64,000 nucleotides of DNA from Paenibacillus sp. 481 (GTDB lineage Bacteria; Bacillota; Bacilli; Paenibacillales; Paenibacillaceae). The DNA is taken from the NCBI RefSeq assembly GCF_021223605.1, contig NZ_CP075175.1:1201001-1265000 (forward strand), written 5' to 3'. The notes under the pieces are model-generated. The model saw only the letters and a list, made by a program, of their open reading frames with translations. It did not search any database and was not told the DNA's origin. Shown in pieces: positions 24,003 through 31,339 of this stretch; position 1 is the stretch's first letter, and each line of letters opens with the position of its first letter. A program made the translations under genes and the position numbers.

Positions 24003-24762
24003 GGTAAATACCCCTTTATTGCAGATTGGTTTATATACTGATAAAAAGATAACTCTTCTTCACCAAAGGAAATAGCAGCTGCATCATCATTAATTCCATC
24101 AAATTCATAATATGGATTTACACGCTTTGAGGTTGCTTTTGTAATATCTATTATTACAACTCCCCTTTTATCACCTTCTGAATTGAGCTTCATTGCATAA
24201 TCTAAATTCCTAGTTGTCGATATCCATGGATCAATCCAATTGAATTATCATCGCCAGACGATGAGGGATTATACGTGATATGCTCAAGTAAACTCCATTC
24301 TCTATTCGGGAATGTATGCTTGGACAATATTCCTTTCCCTTTCATCAAAGTTCCTACATTCGCTGAATTCAAAGCTCGATAAACATATCTCCCCGTTTTA
24401 TCTTTTCTGTATTTTTCAGCATTTTCAAGTGATAATATCGTTAATTTACTTACTTTAGCAAAATCTTCATTAATACCTTGTTGGCTCTCTCCAACAGGAC
24501 TTGGATTAAAAATGGAACCTAAAAATCCTCCTAGAACTCCACCAAGAAAACCGCCCGCTCTACCTCCTTTGCTTCCACCTTTTGCCCCACCTTCAATTAC
24601 TCGAAAACTTTCTCGTTGAAATTGACGCCAATCAAGCTTGAATGCTGCTTCATGCCCAGAAGGATCAATATACTTCAGTGGGTTATTCATGACATATGCA
24701 TATAAATTCAAAGATAGAGGATTACCTAGCTTACCTTCATACGTATCTTAGTTTATAAAGCG
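23999..24762 (-). pseudogene. orphan rhs tip with ADP-ribosyltransferase-like toxin, frameshifted
   Basis: The unit starts at the shared RFIN-stop junction, continues with the rhs core end (LNLYAYVMNNPLKYIDPSGHE) and a Gly-rich linker, and then a toxin domain starting RYVYRALN. The frame breaks between about 24229 and 24245. The first frame ends at 24202 with GYRQLGI, while the correct continuation DPWISTTRNLDYAM lies in the next frame and runs to KGYLP at 23999. The Arg in YRAL, the ISTT stretch and the EEELS stretch fit the R / S-T / E-x-E pattern of ADP-ribosyltransferase folds. That family call is mine by motif and is tentative. As it stands the toxin cannot be made in full. Confidence 0.7.
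24735..24762 (-). repeat. orphan-cassette junction, copy 2
   Basis: Encodes RFIN-stop-DTYEG, with TAA instead of TAG as the only base difference from copies 1 and 3. The flank beyond it is unrelated between copies. Confidence 0.85.
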
Positions 24763-24784
24763 TACCGTTAATCTATTAAATTTC

Positions 24785-24822
24785 AAAAAAGAAGCCACAT
24801 TGAGTCAAGCTCACATGTGGCT
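24785..24822 (-). terminator. terminator of the CCACATG family, copy 3
   Basis: On the minus strand AGCCACATGTGAGC pairs with GCTCAATGTGGCT with small mismatches and is followed by TCTTTTTTG. It directly follows the orphan nuclease tip at 24833. Confidence 0.8.
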
Positions 24823-24832
24823 CCGAGTATAT

Positions 24833-25549
24833 TTAATTATTTAAATCGTCGAGCATTTCTCTAATCTCTCTAAGTTCATTAGAAATTTCTTTTGCTACTT
24901 CTTTGTTTTTGGGATCATTTCTATCTTTCAGATTCATTTCCCAAAAAAAATCAACATGCACCGACATGATCTTTTCCTTTATTTTCTCTTCCTCGGCGTT
25001 GAATTTTTTATCATAGAAGTCAATATTCATTTTAAGATCTCCAACAATCCCTACTCCTAATATATCATCAAATTGCTGTCCTCTCTTAAGTTTGTTGTTC
25101 AGGGAAGCATATTTATTTAGTTGAGCTTCAGCATTTTCATAAAGTCCCTCAATAGAAGCGTTAAAAGAAAACACTTCTTTTCTTGGTTTAACTTCCCACA
25201 TTTGAAAATTAGAAGTTACAATATCTACCCAATAATGCTTATTAGGTCGCCACCAAGGAGTCTGTTCTTCAATATGATATTCCAACTGTGTAGCCAGACC
25301 TGTCTGCCGATGAATTGATCTTCCTGCAATAATTTGAGTAATTTCATGGAATGCTTGATACCTTCCAGTATCTTTATTACCATTAGCAGAAATAACAGTA
25401 TTTATCATTTTTTCTGTATTATTTTTTCTTGAAAACGTTGCAAAAATCCTATTAATGAGTTCTTTTGCCATACGGCCACTAGGATCAACATACCTCAACG
25501 GGTTATTCTCTACATACGTATACAAATTCAACGTGAGAGGATTACCCAA
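24833..25549 (-). CDS. orphan rhs tip with predicted PD-(D/E)XK-type nuclease toxin
   Basis: The open frame encodes 238 residues if the TTG at 25549 is used; upstream it is blocked by the stop of the RFIN junction. It starts with the rhs core end (NPLTLNLYTYVENNPLRYVDPSG) and continues into a toxin domain. The stretch YWVDIVTSNFQMWEVKP offers an Asp followed by Glu-x-Lys, and a later AQLNKY, as in restriction-endonuclease-like folds. It may therefore be a DNase, but this is a motif-based guess. There is no ribosome binding site or signal peptide, so it is probably silent unless moved into the full-length gene. No separate immunity gene follows before the terminator at 24785. Confidence 0.62.
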   Translation of the reverse strand: MGNPLTLNLYTYVENNPLRYVDPSGRMAKELINRIFATFSRKNNTEKMINTVISANGNKDTGRYQAFHEITQIIAGRSIHRQTGLATQLEYHIEEQTPWWRPNKHYWVDIVTSNFQMWEVKPRKEVFSFNASIEGLYENAEAQLNKYASLNNKLKRGQQFDDILGVGIVGDLKMNIDFYDKKFNAEEEKIKEKIMSVHVDFFWEMNLKDRNDPKNKEVAKEISNELREIREMLDDLNN

Positions 25550-25554
25550 CTTCC

Positions 25555-25582
25555 CTTCATACGTATCCTAGTTTATAAAGCG
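25555..25582 (-). repeat. orphan-cassette junction, copy 3
   Basis: Encodes RFIN-stop-DTYEG and is identical to copy 1. It lies 15 bp from terminator copy 4 of the preceding cassette. Confidence 0.85.
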
Positions 25583-25597
25583 TATTTCCAACAGTGT

Positions 25598-25634
25598 AAA
25601 AAAGAAACCACATGGAGTTGAACTCACATGTGGC
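25598..25634 (-). terminator. terminator of the CCACATG family, copy 4
   Basis: On the minus strand CCACATGTGAGTT pairs with AACTCCATGTGG and is followed by TTTCTTTTTT. It lies 28 bp after the membrane immunity gene at 25662. Confidence 0.82.
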
Positions 25635-25661
25635 ATGATATGCTGTCTTTGCCTCGAAAAC

Positions 25662-26051
25662 TCACCTTTTTTTATATTTCACCAAAATAACCCCAATCAA
25701 ATTACCTATAATAATTGAAAGTAGAGAGAGAAATAGTATAACAAGCAAAATAAGACCATCTGCTATATTCCCCTCAACTTCAGTATCTTGATTACCTATC
25801 ATATTTCTTAATATTGCACAAAACACTACCATAAAAATAAAAATTGCTATACTCAAGAAAAAGTATCTCCATTTATCTTTCTTAGTTGTGTAGCCAAAAG
25901 TCACGACGTTCACCATAACAGAGATGGAGAAAAACACTACCAAAACCCATTCCGTCATGAGCCACTCAAAATTAAAAATTAGAAGACCGACAACAAAAGT
26001 AATTATTAGATGTATAACAGGATTAAAAACATACCTTAATAAGTCGTTCAT
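25662..26051 (-). CDS. four-helix membrane protein, putative immunity
   Basis: A protein of 129 residues with about four hydrophobic segments (around FNPVIHLIITFVVGLLIF, WVLVVFFSISVMVNVVTF, YFFLSIAIFIFMVVFCAI and GLILLVILFLSLLSIIIG) and a basic C-terminus KYKKR. It begins 15 bp after the stop of the rhs copy ending in a type 44-like toxin and is followed by a terminator, so it is the likely immunity partner. A membrane immunity protein suggests that the toxin is blocked at or in the membrane. The start is the ATG at 26051; a TTG nine bases upstream is possible. Confidence 0.7.
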   Translation of the reverse strand: MNDLLRYVFNPVIHLIITFVVGLLIFNFEWLMTEWVLVVFFSISVMVNVVTFGYTTKKDKWRYFFLSIAIFIFMVVFCAILRNMIGNQDTEVEGNIADGLILLVILFLSLLSIIIGNLIGVILVKYKKR

Positions 26052-26066
26052 ACCCCTCAACTCTCT

Positions 26067-28157
26067 TTAATGTGATTTGTTGTAAATACTAACCCCTACA
26101 CCTATCATCGCCGAATCTCTCGGATCATCAAACCATGTAGAATAGTATGACCATTGCGAAGTTCCAGAATATATCTGATAGCCACCTGCTCCCGCTGTTA
26201 GAAATGAATCACTGTAACCAAATACTTTGCCAGCATAACCAAAGAAAATATTACCTAAGTCGTCTCTTCTGTATAATTCACTATCATATGTGTAAAATTG
26301 ATGACCTTTAAAGTGTGAATTTTTAACATCAACCCTACTTCCAGTTTCCACGAGACTCCAAAACTTTTTTAACTTGGTTGCAGCATTTGCTGAGTAATCC
26401 TTAAAATCAGAGTTAAATCCATCTATAAGAGAATTCAATTTTGAGGTTATATTGGGTGCAGACACACTTGAACTCCTATATTTAACATCATTAGGGATTC
26501 CTGATCTTTTTAATTTGTAGTAAGCTACACGAACAGCATCAGCACCCATTTCATATTGAGATTGAAGGTTTTTGTAATGTTCAATATAACTGAAATTACT
26601 CTGTGCTTGTTTACACAATGTAGCCGTAAAGCAGGTAGAAATACTTTGCCTAAAGTTATCAATGATATGCTGAGCCCGCTTCCACTTATTCTCAAACCCT
26701 TGAACTAACCCAGCTAAATGCTTGTTATCAGATGCTTTTGCATGTCCTGTTGGATCAACCCAAATTAGTGGATTGTTCTCAACATAAGCATATAAATTCA
26801 AACTAAGTGGGCTACTCAACTTACCTTCATACGTATCCTCCGTAGTAAACCGCCCTGTACTCGGATCGTACCAACGAGAACGCAAGTATTGCAGGTTTGT
26901 TGCGCTATCCCAATACTCGCCCGAGTAGCGGAAAATGTTCGGCACTTGCTCCTTGTCTGTTACTAATGGCTTGCCCCAGATGTCATACGTGTACTTGTTC
27001 AGCACAGTTCCTTGGCTGTCGCGAATTTCGGTGACGTCACCGTGGCCGTTGGTCACGTAGTACTGCATTTGATTCGTGCTCGCGACTTGGCGGGCCAGTA
27101 AGCGGCCTCGTGGATCATGAGCATAGGCATACGTGATCGTAACGGTTCCGCTAGGCTCGACTTTGCCTTCCGCGACGATGATTTTGCGGTCGTCGTAGTA
27201 GTAGCGGGTGGTCTCGCCAGCTTGGCTGCGCTCGACCATCAGGCCGTCGCCGTTGTAGCGGTACGTGACAACGTTGCCGTCTTCGGTGACTGCGCGCGTT
27301 AAGCGATTACAAGAGTCATAACTGTATTGGGCGCCTTTTTGCACAGGTGGATTGGCCGTCGTTAGCGTACTGCGATTGTCGCGTGCGTCGTAAGTGTACG
27401 TCTCGCTGAACTGGCTGTTCGTCTGGATGCGATTGAGCTTGTCATAGGTGAAAGTGAACGGCGTGCCGTTTTCATTTTTGCGGGTAATATTGCGGTTAGG
27501 GTCATAGCTGTATTGATACTGCCCAAATGGCGTCGCGCCTTGATGCTGTTGGATGTGGGCTAGATTTAAGCCGTCGTAGGTGTAGGTCTCGGTGATTCCG
27601 TTGGACATGCTTAGCTTCGCTAAGTTCGTCTCGGATTTGTCGTAGGTGTAGTTCATCGTGGCTAACGCCGTGTTGTTTCGATCGGTGACTTGCAATGATG
27701 TTGGATGCGCAAACATCGTGCCGTAGTTCACCGTCATCGACGAGCTAAACGTCGGCGTCGTTACGGTTTGCTTCGTTCGTAAGCTTCTCGCCTCGTATTC
27801 ATAGCTCAACGTGGTTTGGTCGGGATACGTGATCGTTCGCAATTCTCCTGTTGGAAAATACGCATATCTCGTCGTCCCCGTTGCATCGGTCATTGCGGTA
27901 CGATTGCCGCCCTCATCATACGCATACGTAACGCCTTCTTCTGGGATTGGCGTCGTGCTGCTCGTGAGGAAGTTACGGTTGCTGTAGCCGAACTGATGAA
28001 CCTGACCTTTGCGGTCGATGCTTTTGACCAAATTGTTGTTTGCATCGTGGTAGAATCGCTTGCTCACGTTTTTCGGATCGATCTGCTCGATCAGGCACCC
28101 GATTTCGTCGTATTTCTTCTTGGATACGGTTCCGTCTGAGTACTGAATTTGGATCAT
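26067..28157 (-). CDS. 5'-truncated rhs copy with type 44-like toxin tip
   Basis: The frame encodes 696 residues from an internal ATG that lacks a good ribosome binding site. Homology to the full-length rhs begins just upstream, around RAYTYN at about 28185, and is cut by a TAG further up. It has no signal peptide. The first 470 or so residues are YD repeats and the rhs core (YSGEYWDSATNLQYLRSRW to DPTGH), almost identical to 32405-33770. The tip ends in NSHFKGHQFYTYDSELYRRD then LGNIFFGYAGKVFGYSDSFL, which resembles the polymorphic toxin type 44 family as I recall it; I do not know its target. It is probably a silent donor that can replace the tip of the expressed gene by recombination through the shared core. 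The partner immunity gene is at 25662. Confidence 0.75.
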   Translation of the reverse strand: MIQIQYSDGTVSKKKYDEIGCLIEQIDPKNVSKRFYHDANNNLVKSIDRKGQVHQFGYSNRNFLTSSTTPIPEEGVTYAYDEGGNRTAMTDATGTTRYAYFPTGELRTITYPDQTTLSYEYEARSLRTKQTVTTPTFSSSMTVNYGTMFAHPTSLQVTDRNNTALATMNYTYDKSETNLAKLSMSNGITETYTYDGLNLAHIQQHQGATPFGQYQYSYDPNRNITRKNENGTPFTFTYDKLNRIQTNSQFSETYTYDARDNRSTLTTANPPVQKGAQYSYDSCNRLTRAVTEDGNVVTYRYNGDGLMVERSQAGETTRYYYDDRKIIVAEGKVEPSGTVTITYAYAHDPRGRLLARQVASTNQMQYYVTNGHGDVTEIRDSQGTVLNKYTYDIWGKPLVTDKEQVPNIFRYSGEYWDSATNLQYLRSRWYDPSTGRFTTEDTYEGKLSSPLSLNLYAYVENNPLIWVDPTGHAKASDNKHLAGLVQGFENKWKRAQHIIDNFRQSISTCFTATLCKQAQSNFSYIEHYKNLQSQYEMGADAVRVAYYKLKRSGIPNDVKYRSSSVSAPNITSKLNSLIDGFNSDFKDYSANAATKLKKFWSLVETGSRVDVKNSHFKGHQFYTYDSELYRRDDLGNIFFGYAGKVFGYSDSFLTAGAGGYQIYSGTSQWSYYSTWFDDPRDSAMIGVGVSIYNKSH

Positions 28158-28185
28158 ATCACCAGTTTCATTGTACGTGTAGGCA
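26827..28185 (-). repeat. rhs core repeat, copy 3 (about 1.36 kb)
   Basis: Near-identical to 29425-30785 and 32405-33770, in direct orientation. It ends at the TEDTYEG codons where tips diverge. Confidence 0.9.
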
Positions 28186-28361
28186 CGAGTTTTTTCTCGT
28201 CTGGCATATTTAAACTAATTAATTCAACATACTCATACCTTATGAAGTGCTATTCTCGGAACTCATCAATATGGCATTTTTTATTGTGTACATATAATTT
28301 CCATCACCAAAATAGGAGATATTCATATAGAAAATTAGGAATTATGGTTTTTAGAAAAGTT

Positions 28362-28402
28362 AGAAAAAGACCATGATAGTATGAAGCTACCAAGGTCTTT
28401 TA
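28362..28402 (-). terminator. rho-independent terminator
   Basis: On the minus strand AAGACCTTGGTAG pairs with CTATCATGGTCTT and is followed by TTTTCT. It lies just after the immunity gene at 28409. Apart from this hairpin, the 250 bp between 28158 and 28408 hold only the truncated start of the rhs copy. Confidence 0.75.
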
Positions 28403-28408
28403 AGCAAA

Positions 28409-28684
28409 CTAAATGTTAATATAATAATTTACTAGGTCATGACGTAATTTATCGATTAGATCATTCTCATGCAGTGATATCGGATATACGTCGCAATCTT
28501 CAAAAATATTCCTAACTACTTCATCATAACTGCTAGCACACTCAATAACATACGAATCTAGCCCTTCAACAAAGGAAATTTTGTAATAACTCCCACCGTG
28601 TAAAAAAAGTAGATTACCATTCACGATAAGCTTCTCAAAATTCAACTCCTGAAATAACGCTTCGATTTTCTTCTGTAGTTCCAT
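28409..28684 (-). CDS. putative immunity protein of the HHGG-type tip
   Basis: An acidic soluble protein of 91 residues (MELQKKIEALFQELNFEKL at the start). The ATG at 28684 has an AAAGGTGA box a few bases upstream; a TTG five codons earlier overlaps that box and is less likely. It starts 16 bp after the stop of the rhs copy at 28701 and ends at a terminator. No family was recognised; the role comes from position. Confidence 0.65.
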   Translation of the reverse strand: MELQKKIEALFQELNFEKLIVNGNLLFLHGGSYYKISFVEGLDSYVIECASSYDEVVRNIFEDCDVYPISLHENDLIDKLRHDLVNYYINI

Positions 28685-28700
28685 AAACTCACCTTTCAAT

Positions 28701-30839
28701 TTATTTAATTTTCTTACCTTTCATGTCATAACGATTTGTTCCTGTTTTACCCGAAGATAATTTCCAATATGGAACTCCACCATGATGTCTACTACCAGGA
28801 TGGTATTGTAATATTCTATCCCCACCCCAAACAATTTTAAAACCACCACCCGATTCGAAAGCTTTACCTTTTAACGAACCGCCACTTAGAGGTTGTGGAT
28901 TGTACCCATTATCCTTTAAAGATTTATGCAGATCCGCAGGTTTAACTCCTTTCAACTTGCCCGGATCATTTAAAATGTCATCTAATCCTCTAGTATTTTG
29001 TAATACACTATTCGTTCTCTTAATAGAGCCCATTCCACCTATCGAACCCATTGATCCTGCTGCCGCTGCCATAAGAGGGCCATATTGCCATTGATCATAT
29101 GCATCTAACAATTGATTTTTTGCCCAACCTGCGTTGTCTACGCTGTTTTCGTAGGTGCTGGTTTTTGTCAACTGTCCAAACAAATATTTGAATTGATTAT
29201 TGTTGTTATCATTAAAAATGGGCTGGAATTTAACGCCTAAATATTGTCTATTAGCCCAGTATTCGGGATCACCTTTTGAAGTCAACTCCATAGCATGATC
29301 AATTACAAATTCAAGCTCCGCGAGTTGAGCAGATAGGAACCGATGTCCGCTCGGATCAATATACTTCAACGGATTATTGGCCACGTATGTGTAAAGGTTC
29401 AAACTAAGCAGGTTTTTAATTTCCCCTTCATACGTATCTTCAGTTGTGAATCGCCCTATATTCGGATCGTACCAACGAGAACGCAAGTATTGCAGGTTTG
29501 TTGCGCTATCCCAATACTCGCCCGAGTAGCGGAAAATGTTCGGCACTTGCTCCTTGTCTGTTACTAATGGCTTGCCCCAGATGTCATACGTGTACTTGTT
29601 CAGCACAGTTCCTTGGCTGTCGCGAATTTCGGTGACGTCACCGTGGCCGTTGGTCACGTAGTACTGCATTTGATTCGTGCTCGCGACTTGGCGGGCCAGT
29701 AAGCGGCCTTTTGGGTCATGAGCATAGGCGTACGTAATCGTAACGGTTCCGCTAGGCTCGACTTTGCCTTCCGCGACGATGATTTTGCGGTCGTCGTAGT
29801 AGTAGCGGGTGGTCTCGCCAGCTTGGCTGCGCTCGACCATAAGGCCGTCACCGTTGTAACGGTACGTGACGATGTTGCCGTCTTCGGTGACTGCGCGTGT
29901 TAAACGGTTGCGCGAGTCATAGCTGTATTGAGCGCCTTTTTGCACAGGTGGATTGGCGGTCGTTAGCGTACTGCGATTGTCACGTGCGTCGTAGGTGTAC
30001 GTCTCGCTGAACTGGCTGTTCGTTTGAACGCGATTGAGCTTGTCATAGGTGAAGGTGAACGGCGTGCCGTTTTCATTTTTGCTGGTGATATTGCGGTTAG
30101 GGTCATAGCTGTATTGATACTGCCCAAATGGCGTCGCCCCTTGGTGCTGTTGGATGTGGGCTAAATTTAAGCCGTCGTAGGTGTAGGTCTCGGTGATGCC
30201 GTTGGACATGCTTAGCTTCGCTAAGTTCGTCTCAGATTTGTCGTAGGTGTAGTTCATCGTGGCTAACGCCATGTTGTTTCGATCGGTGACTTGCAACGAC
30301 GTTGGATGCGAAAACATCGTGCCGTAGTTCACCGTCATCGACGAGCTAAACGTCGGCGTCGTTACGGTTTGCTTCGTTCGTAAGCTTCTCGCCTCATATT
30401 CATAGCTCAACGTGGTTTGGTCGGGATATGTGATCGTTCGCAATTCTCCTGTTGGAAAATACGCATATCTCGTCGTCCCCGTTGCATCGGTCATCGCGAT
30501 GCGATTGCCGCCCTCATCATACGCATACGTAACGCCTTCTTCTGGGATTGGCGTCGTGCTGCTCGTTAGGAAGTTACGGCTGCTGTAGCCGAACTGATGC
30601 ACCTGACCCTTGCGGTCGATGCTTTTGACCAAATTGTTGTTCGCATCGTGATAGAATCGCTTGCTCAAGTTTTTCGGATCGATCTGCTCGATCAGGCGGC
30701 CGATTTCGTCGTATTTCTTCTTGAGTACGGTTCCGTCTGCATACTGAATTTGAACCAAATCGCCGGCTAGATTGTACGTGTAGGACACCTTTTTTCCATC
30801 GGCGTCAATGACAGCGGTCAAGCGACTTAAGGCATCGTA
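28701..30839 (-). CDS. 5'-truncated rhs copy with HHGG-motif toxin tip
   Basis: Homology to full-length rhs begins abruptly at YDALSRLTAV, directly after a TAG at 30840-30842, and the first usable start is a TTG at 30821. There is no signal peptide. About 520 residues of YD repeats and core follow, nearly identical to the other two copies. The linker after DPSGH (FVIDHAMEL, FNDNNNNQFKYLFGQL, GSIGGMGSIK) is shared with the pseudogene at 22312-23100, but the terminal domain differs: KAFESGGGFKIVWGGDRILQ, YHPGSRHHGGVPYWKLSSG. The conserved His residues suggest a catalytic or metal site; I think of the small RNase-type toxins of the polymorphic families but cannot name one. It is probably a silent donor cassette. 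The immunity gene is at 28409. Confidence 0.75.
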   Translation of the reverse strand, partial: YDALSRLTAVIDADGKKVSYTYNLAGDLVQIQYADGTVLKKKYDEIGRLIEQIDPKNLSKRFYHDANNNLVKSIDRKGQVHQFGYSSRNFLTSSTTPIPEEGVTYAYDEGGNRIAMTDATGTTRYAYFPTGELRTITYPDQTTLSYEYEARSLRTKQTVTTPTFSSSMTVNYGTMFSHPTSLQVTDRNNMALATMNYTYDKSETNLAKLSMSNGITETYTYDGLNLAHIQQHQGATPFGQYQYSYDPNRNITSKNENGTPFTFTYDKLNRVQTNSQFSETYTYDARDNRSTLTTANPPVQKGAQYSYDSRNRLTRAVTEDGNIVTYRYNGDGLMVERSQAGETTRYYYDDRKIIVAEGKVEPSGTVTITYAYAHDPKGRLLARQVASTNQMQYYVTNGHGDVTEIRDSQGTVLNKYTYDIWGKPLVTDKEQVPNIFRYSGEYWDSATNLQYLRSRWYDPNIGRFTTEDTYEGEIKNLLSLNLYTYVANNPLKYIDPSGHRFLSAQLAELEFVIDHAMELTSKGDPEYWANRQYLGVKFQPIFNDNNNNQFKYLFGQLTKTSTYENSVDNAGWAKNQLLDAYDQWQYGPLMAAAAGSMGSIGGMGSIKRTNSVLQNTRGLDDILNDPGKLKGVKPADLHKSLKDNGYNPQPLSGGSLKGKAFESGGGFKIVWGGDRILQYHPGSRHHGGVPYWKLSSGKTGTNRYDMKGKKIK
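29425..30785 (-). repeat. rhs core repeat, copy 2 (about 1.36 kb)
   Basis: Direct repeat of 26827-28185 and 32405-33770, with only scattered base differences by eye. Confidence 0.9.
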
Positions 30840-30872
30840 CTACCAAAATAGGTTTTGTTATTATCATGATAT

Positions 30873-30920
30873 GTAAAAAAAGAAGCATGCCCTATACGAA
30901 TCATAGATAGGACATACTTC
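30873..30920 (-). terminator. terminator of the full-length rhs operon
   Basis: On the minus strand GAAGTATGTCCTAT pairs with ATAGGGCATGCTTC and is followed by TTTTTTT. It ends transcription about 150 bp after the MafI-like gene. No gene is supported between 30,921 and 31,074. Confidence 0.85.
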
Positions 30921-31074
30921 AATTCCAAAAGTTATTTTCTGTTGCCATCGTTCAACTTCTTCTTCTAATTCCACAGAAATAATTATAGTAATAGATATTA
31001 TTAAGGAAATATATCTAGAATAAGTTACGATTGAACCTAATGGGATAAAAACTGACTCAAGCAAGAACTTTGAC

Positions 31075-31323
31075 TTAATTACATACAAGTGACTTCAGAG
31101 ATTCCCAAGTCTGCTCCTCTAGCTCCATATGTTCTCCAATTCTCCTAATTTGAGCGAATGCAATTCCGGTAATACGGATTTTTTCATCAAACAAAGTCGC
31201 ACAAAAATGTTCGAAAGCAATCCCCCATTCATTATATTCTAAGTATTCGTTTATTTTCTCAGTATCCTCTGGAGGAATTTTAACCAAATTTAGCAAAACC
31301 CCAATCTCCATTTTAATATCCAT
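31075..31323 (-). CDS. MafI-like immunity protein for the EndoU tip
   Basis: A helical protein of 82 residues. The ATG at 31323 follows an AAAGGAGTG box and lies 17 bp after the rhs stop. The stretch EYNEWGIAFEHFCATLFDEK followed by IRRIGEHMELEEQTWESLK resembles, from memory, the MafI family of small immunity proteins that guard against EndoU-type MafB toxins in Neisseria. This matches the EndoU-like tip of the preceding gene. It should bind the toxin in the cytoplasm. The frame that overlaps its 3' end (30864-31088) does not look like a gene. Confidence 0.75.
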   Translation of the reverse strand: MDIKMEIGVLLNLVKIPPEDTEKINEYLEYNEWGIAFEHFCATLFDEKIRITGIAFAQIRRIGEHMELEEQTWESLKSLVCN

Positions 31324-31339
31324 GTTCCATTTCACTCCT

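Noticed and set aside
30864-31088. Frame of 74 codons overlapping the end of the MafI-like gene
   Set aside because: Composition is unlike a gene, it runs across a strong terminator hairpin, and has no ribosome binding site.
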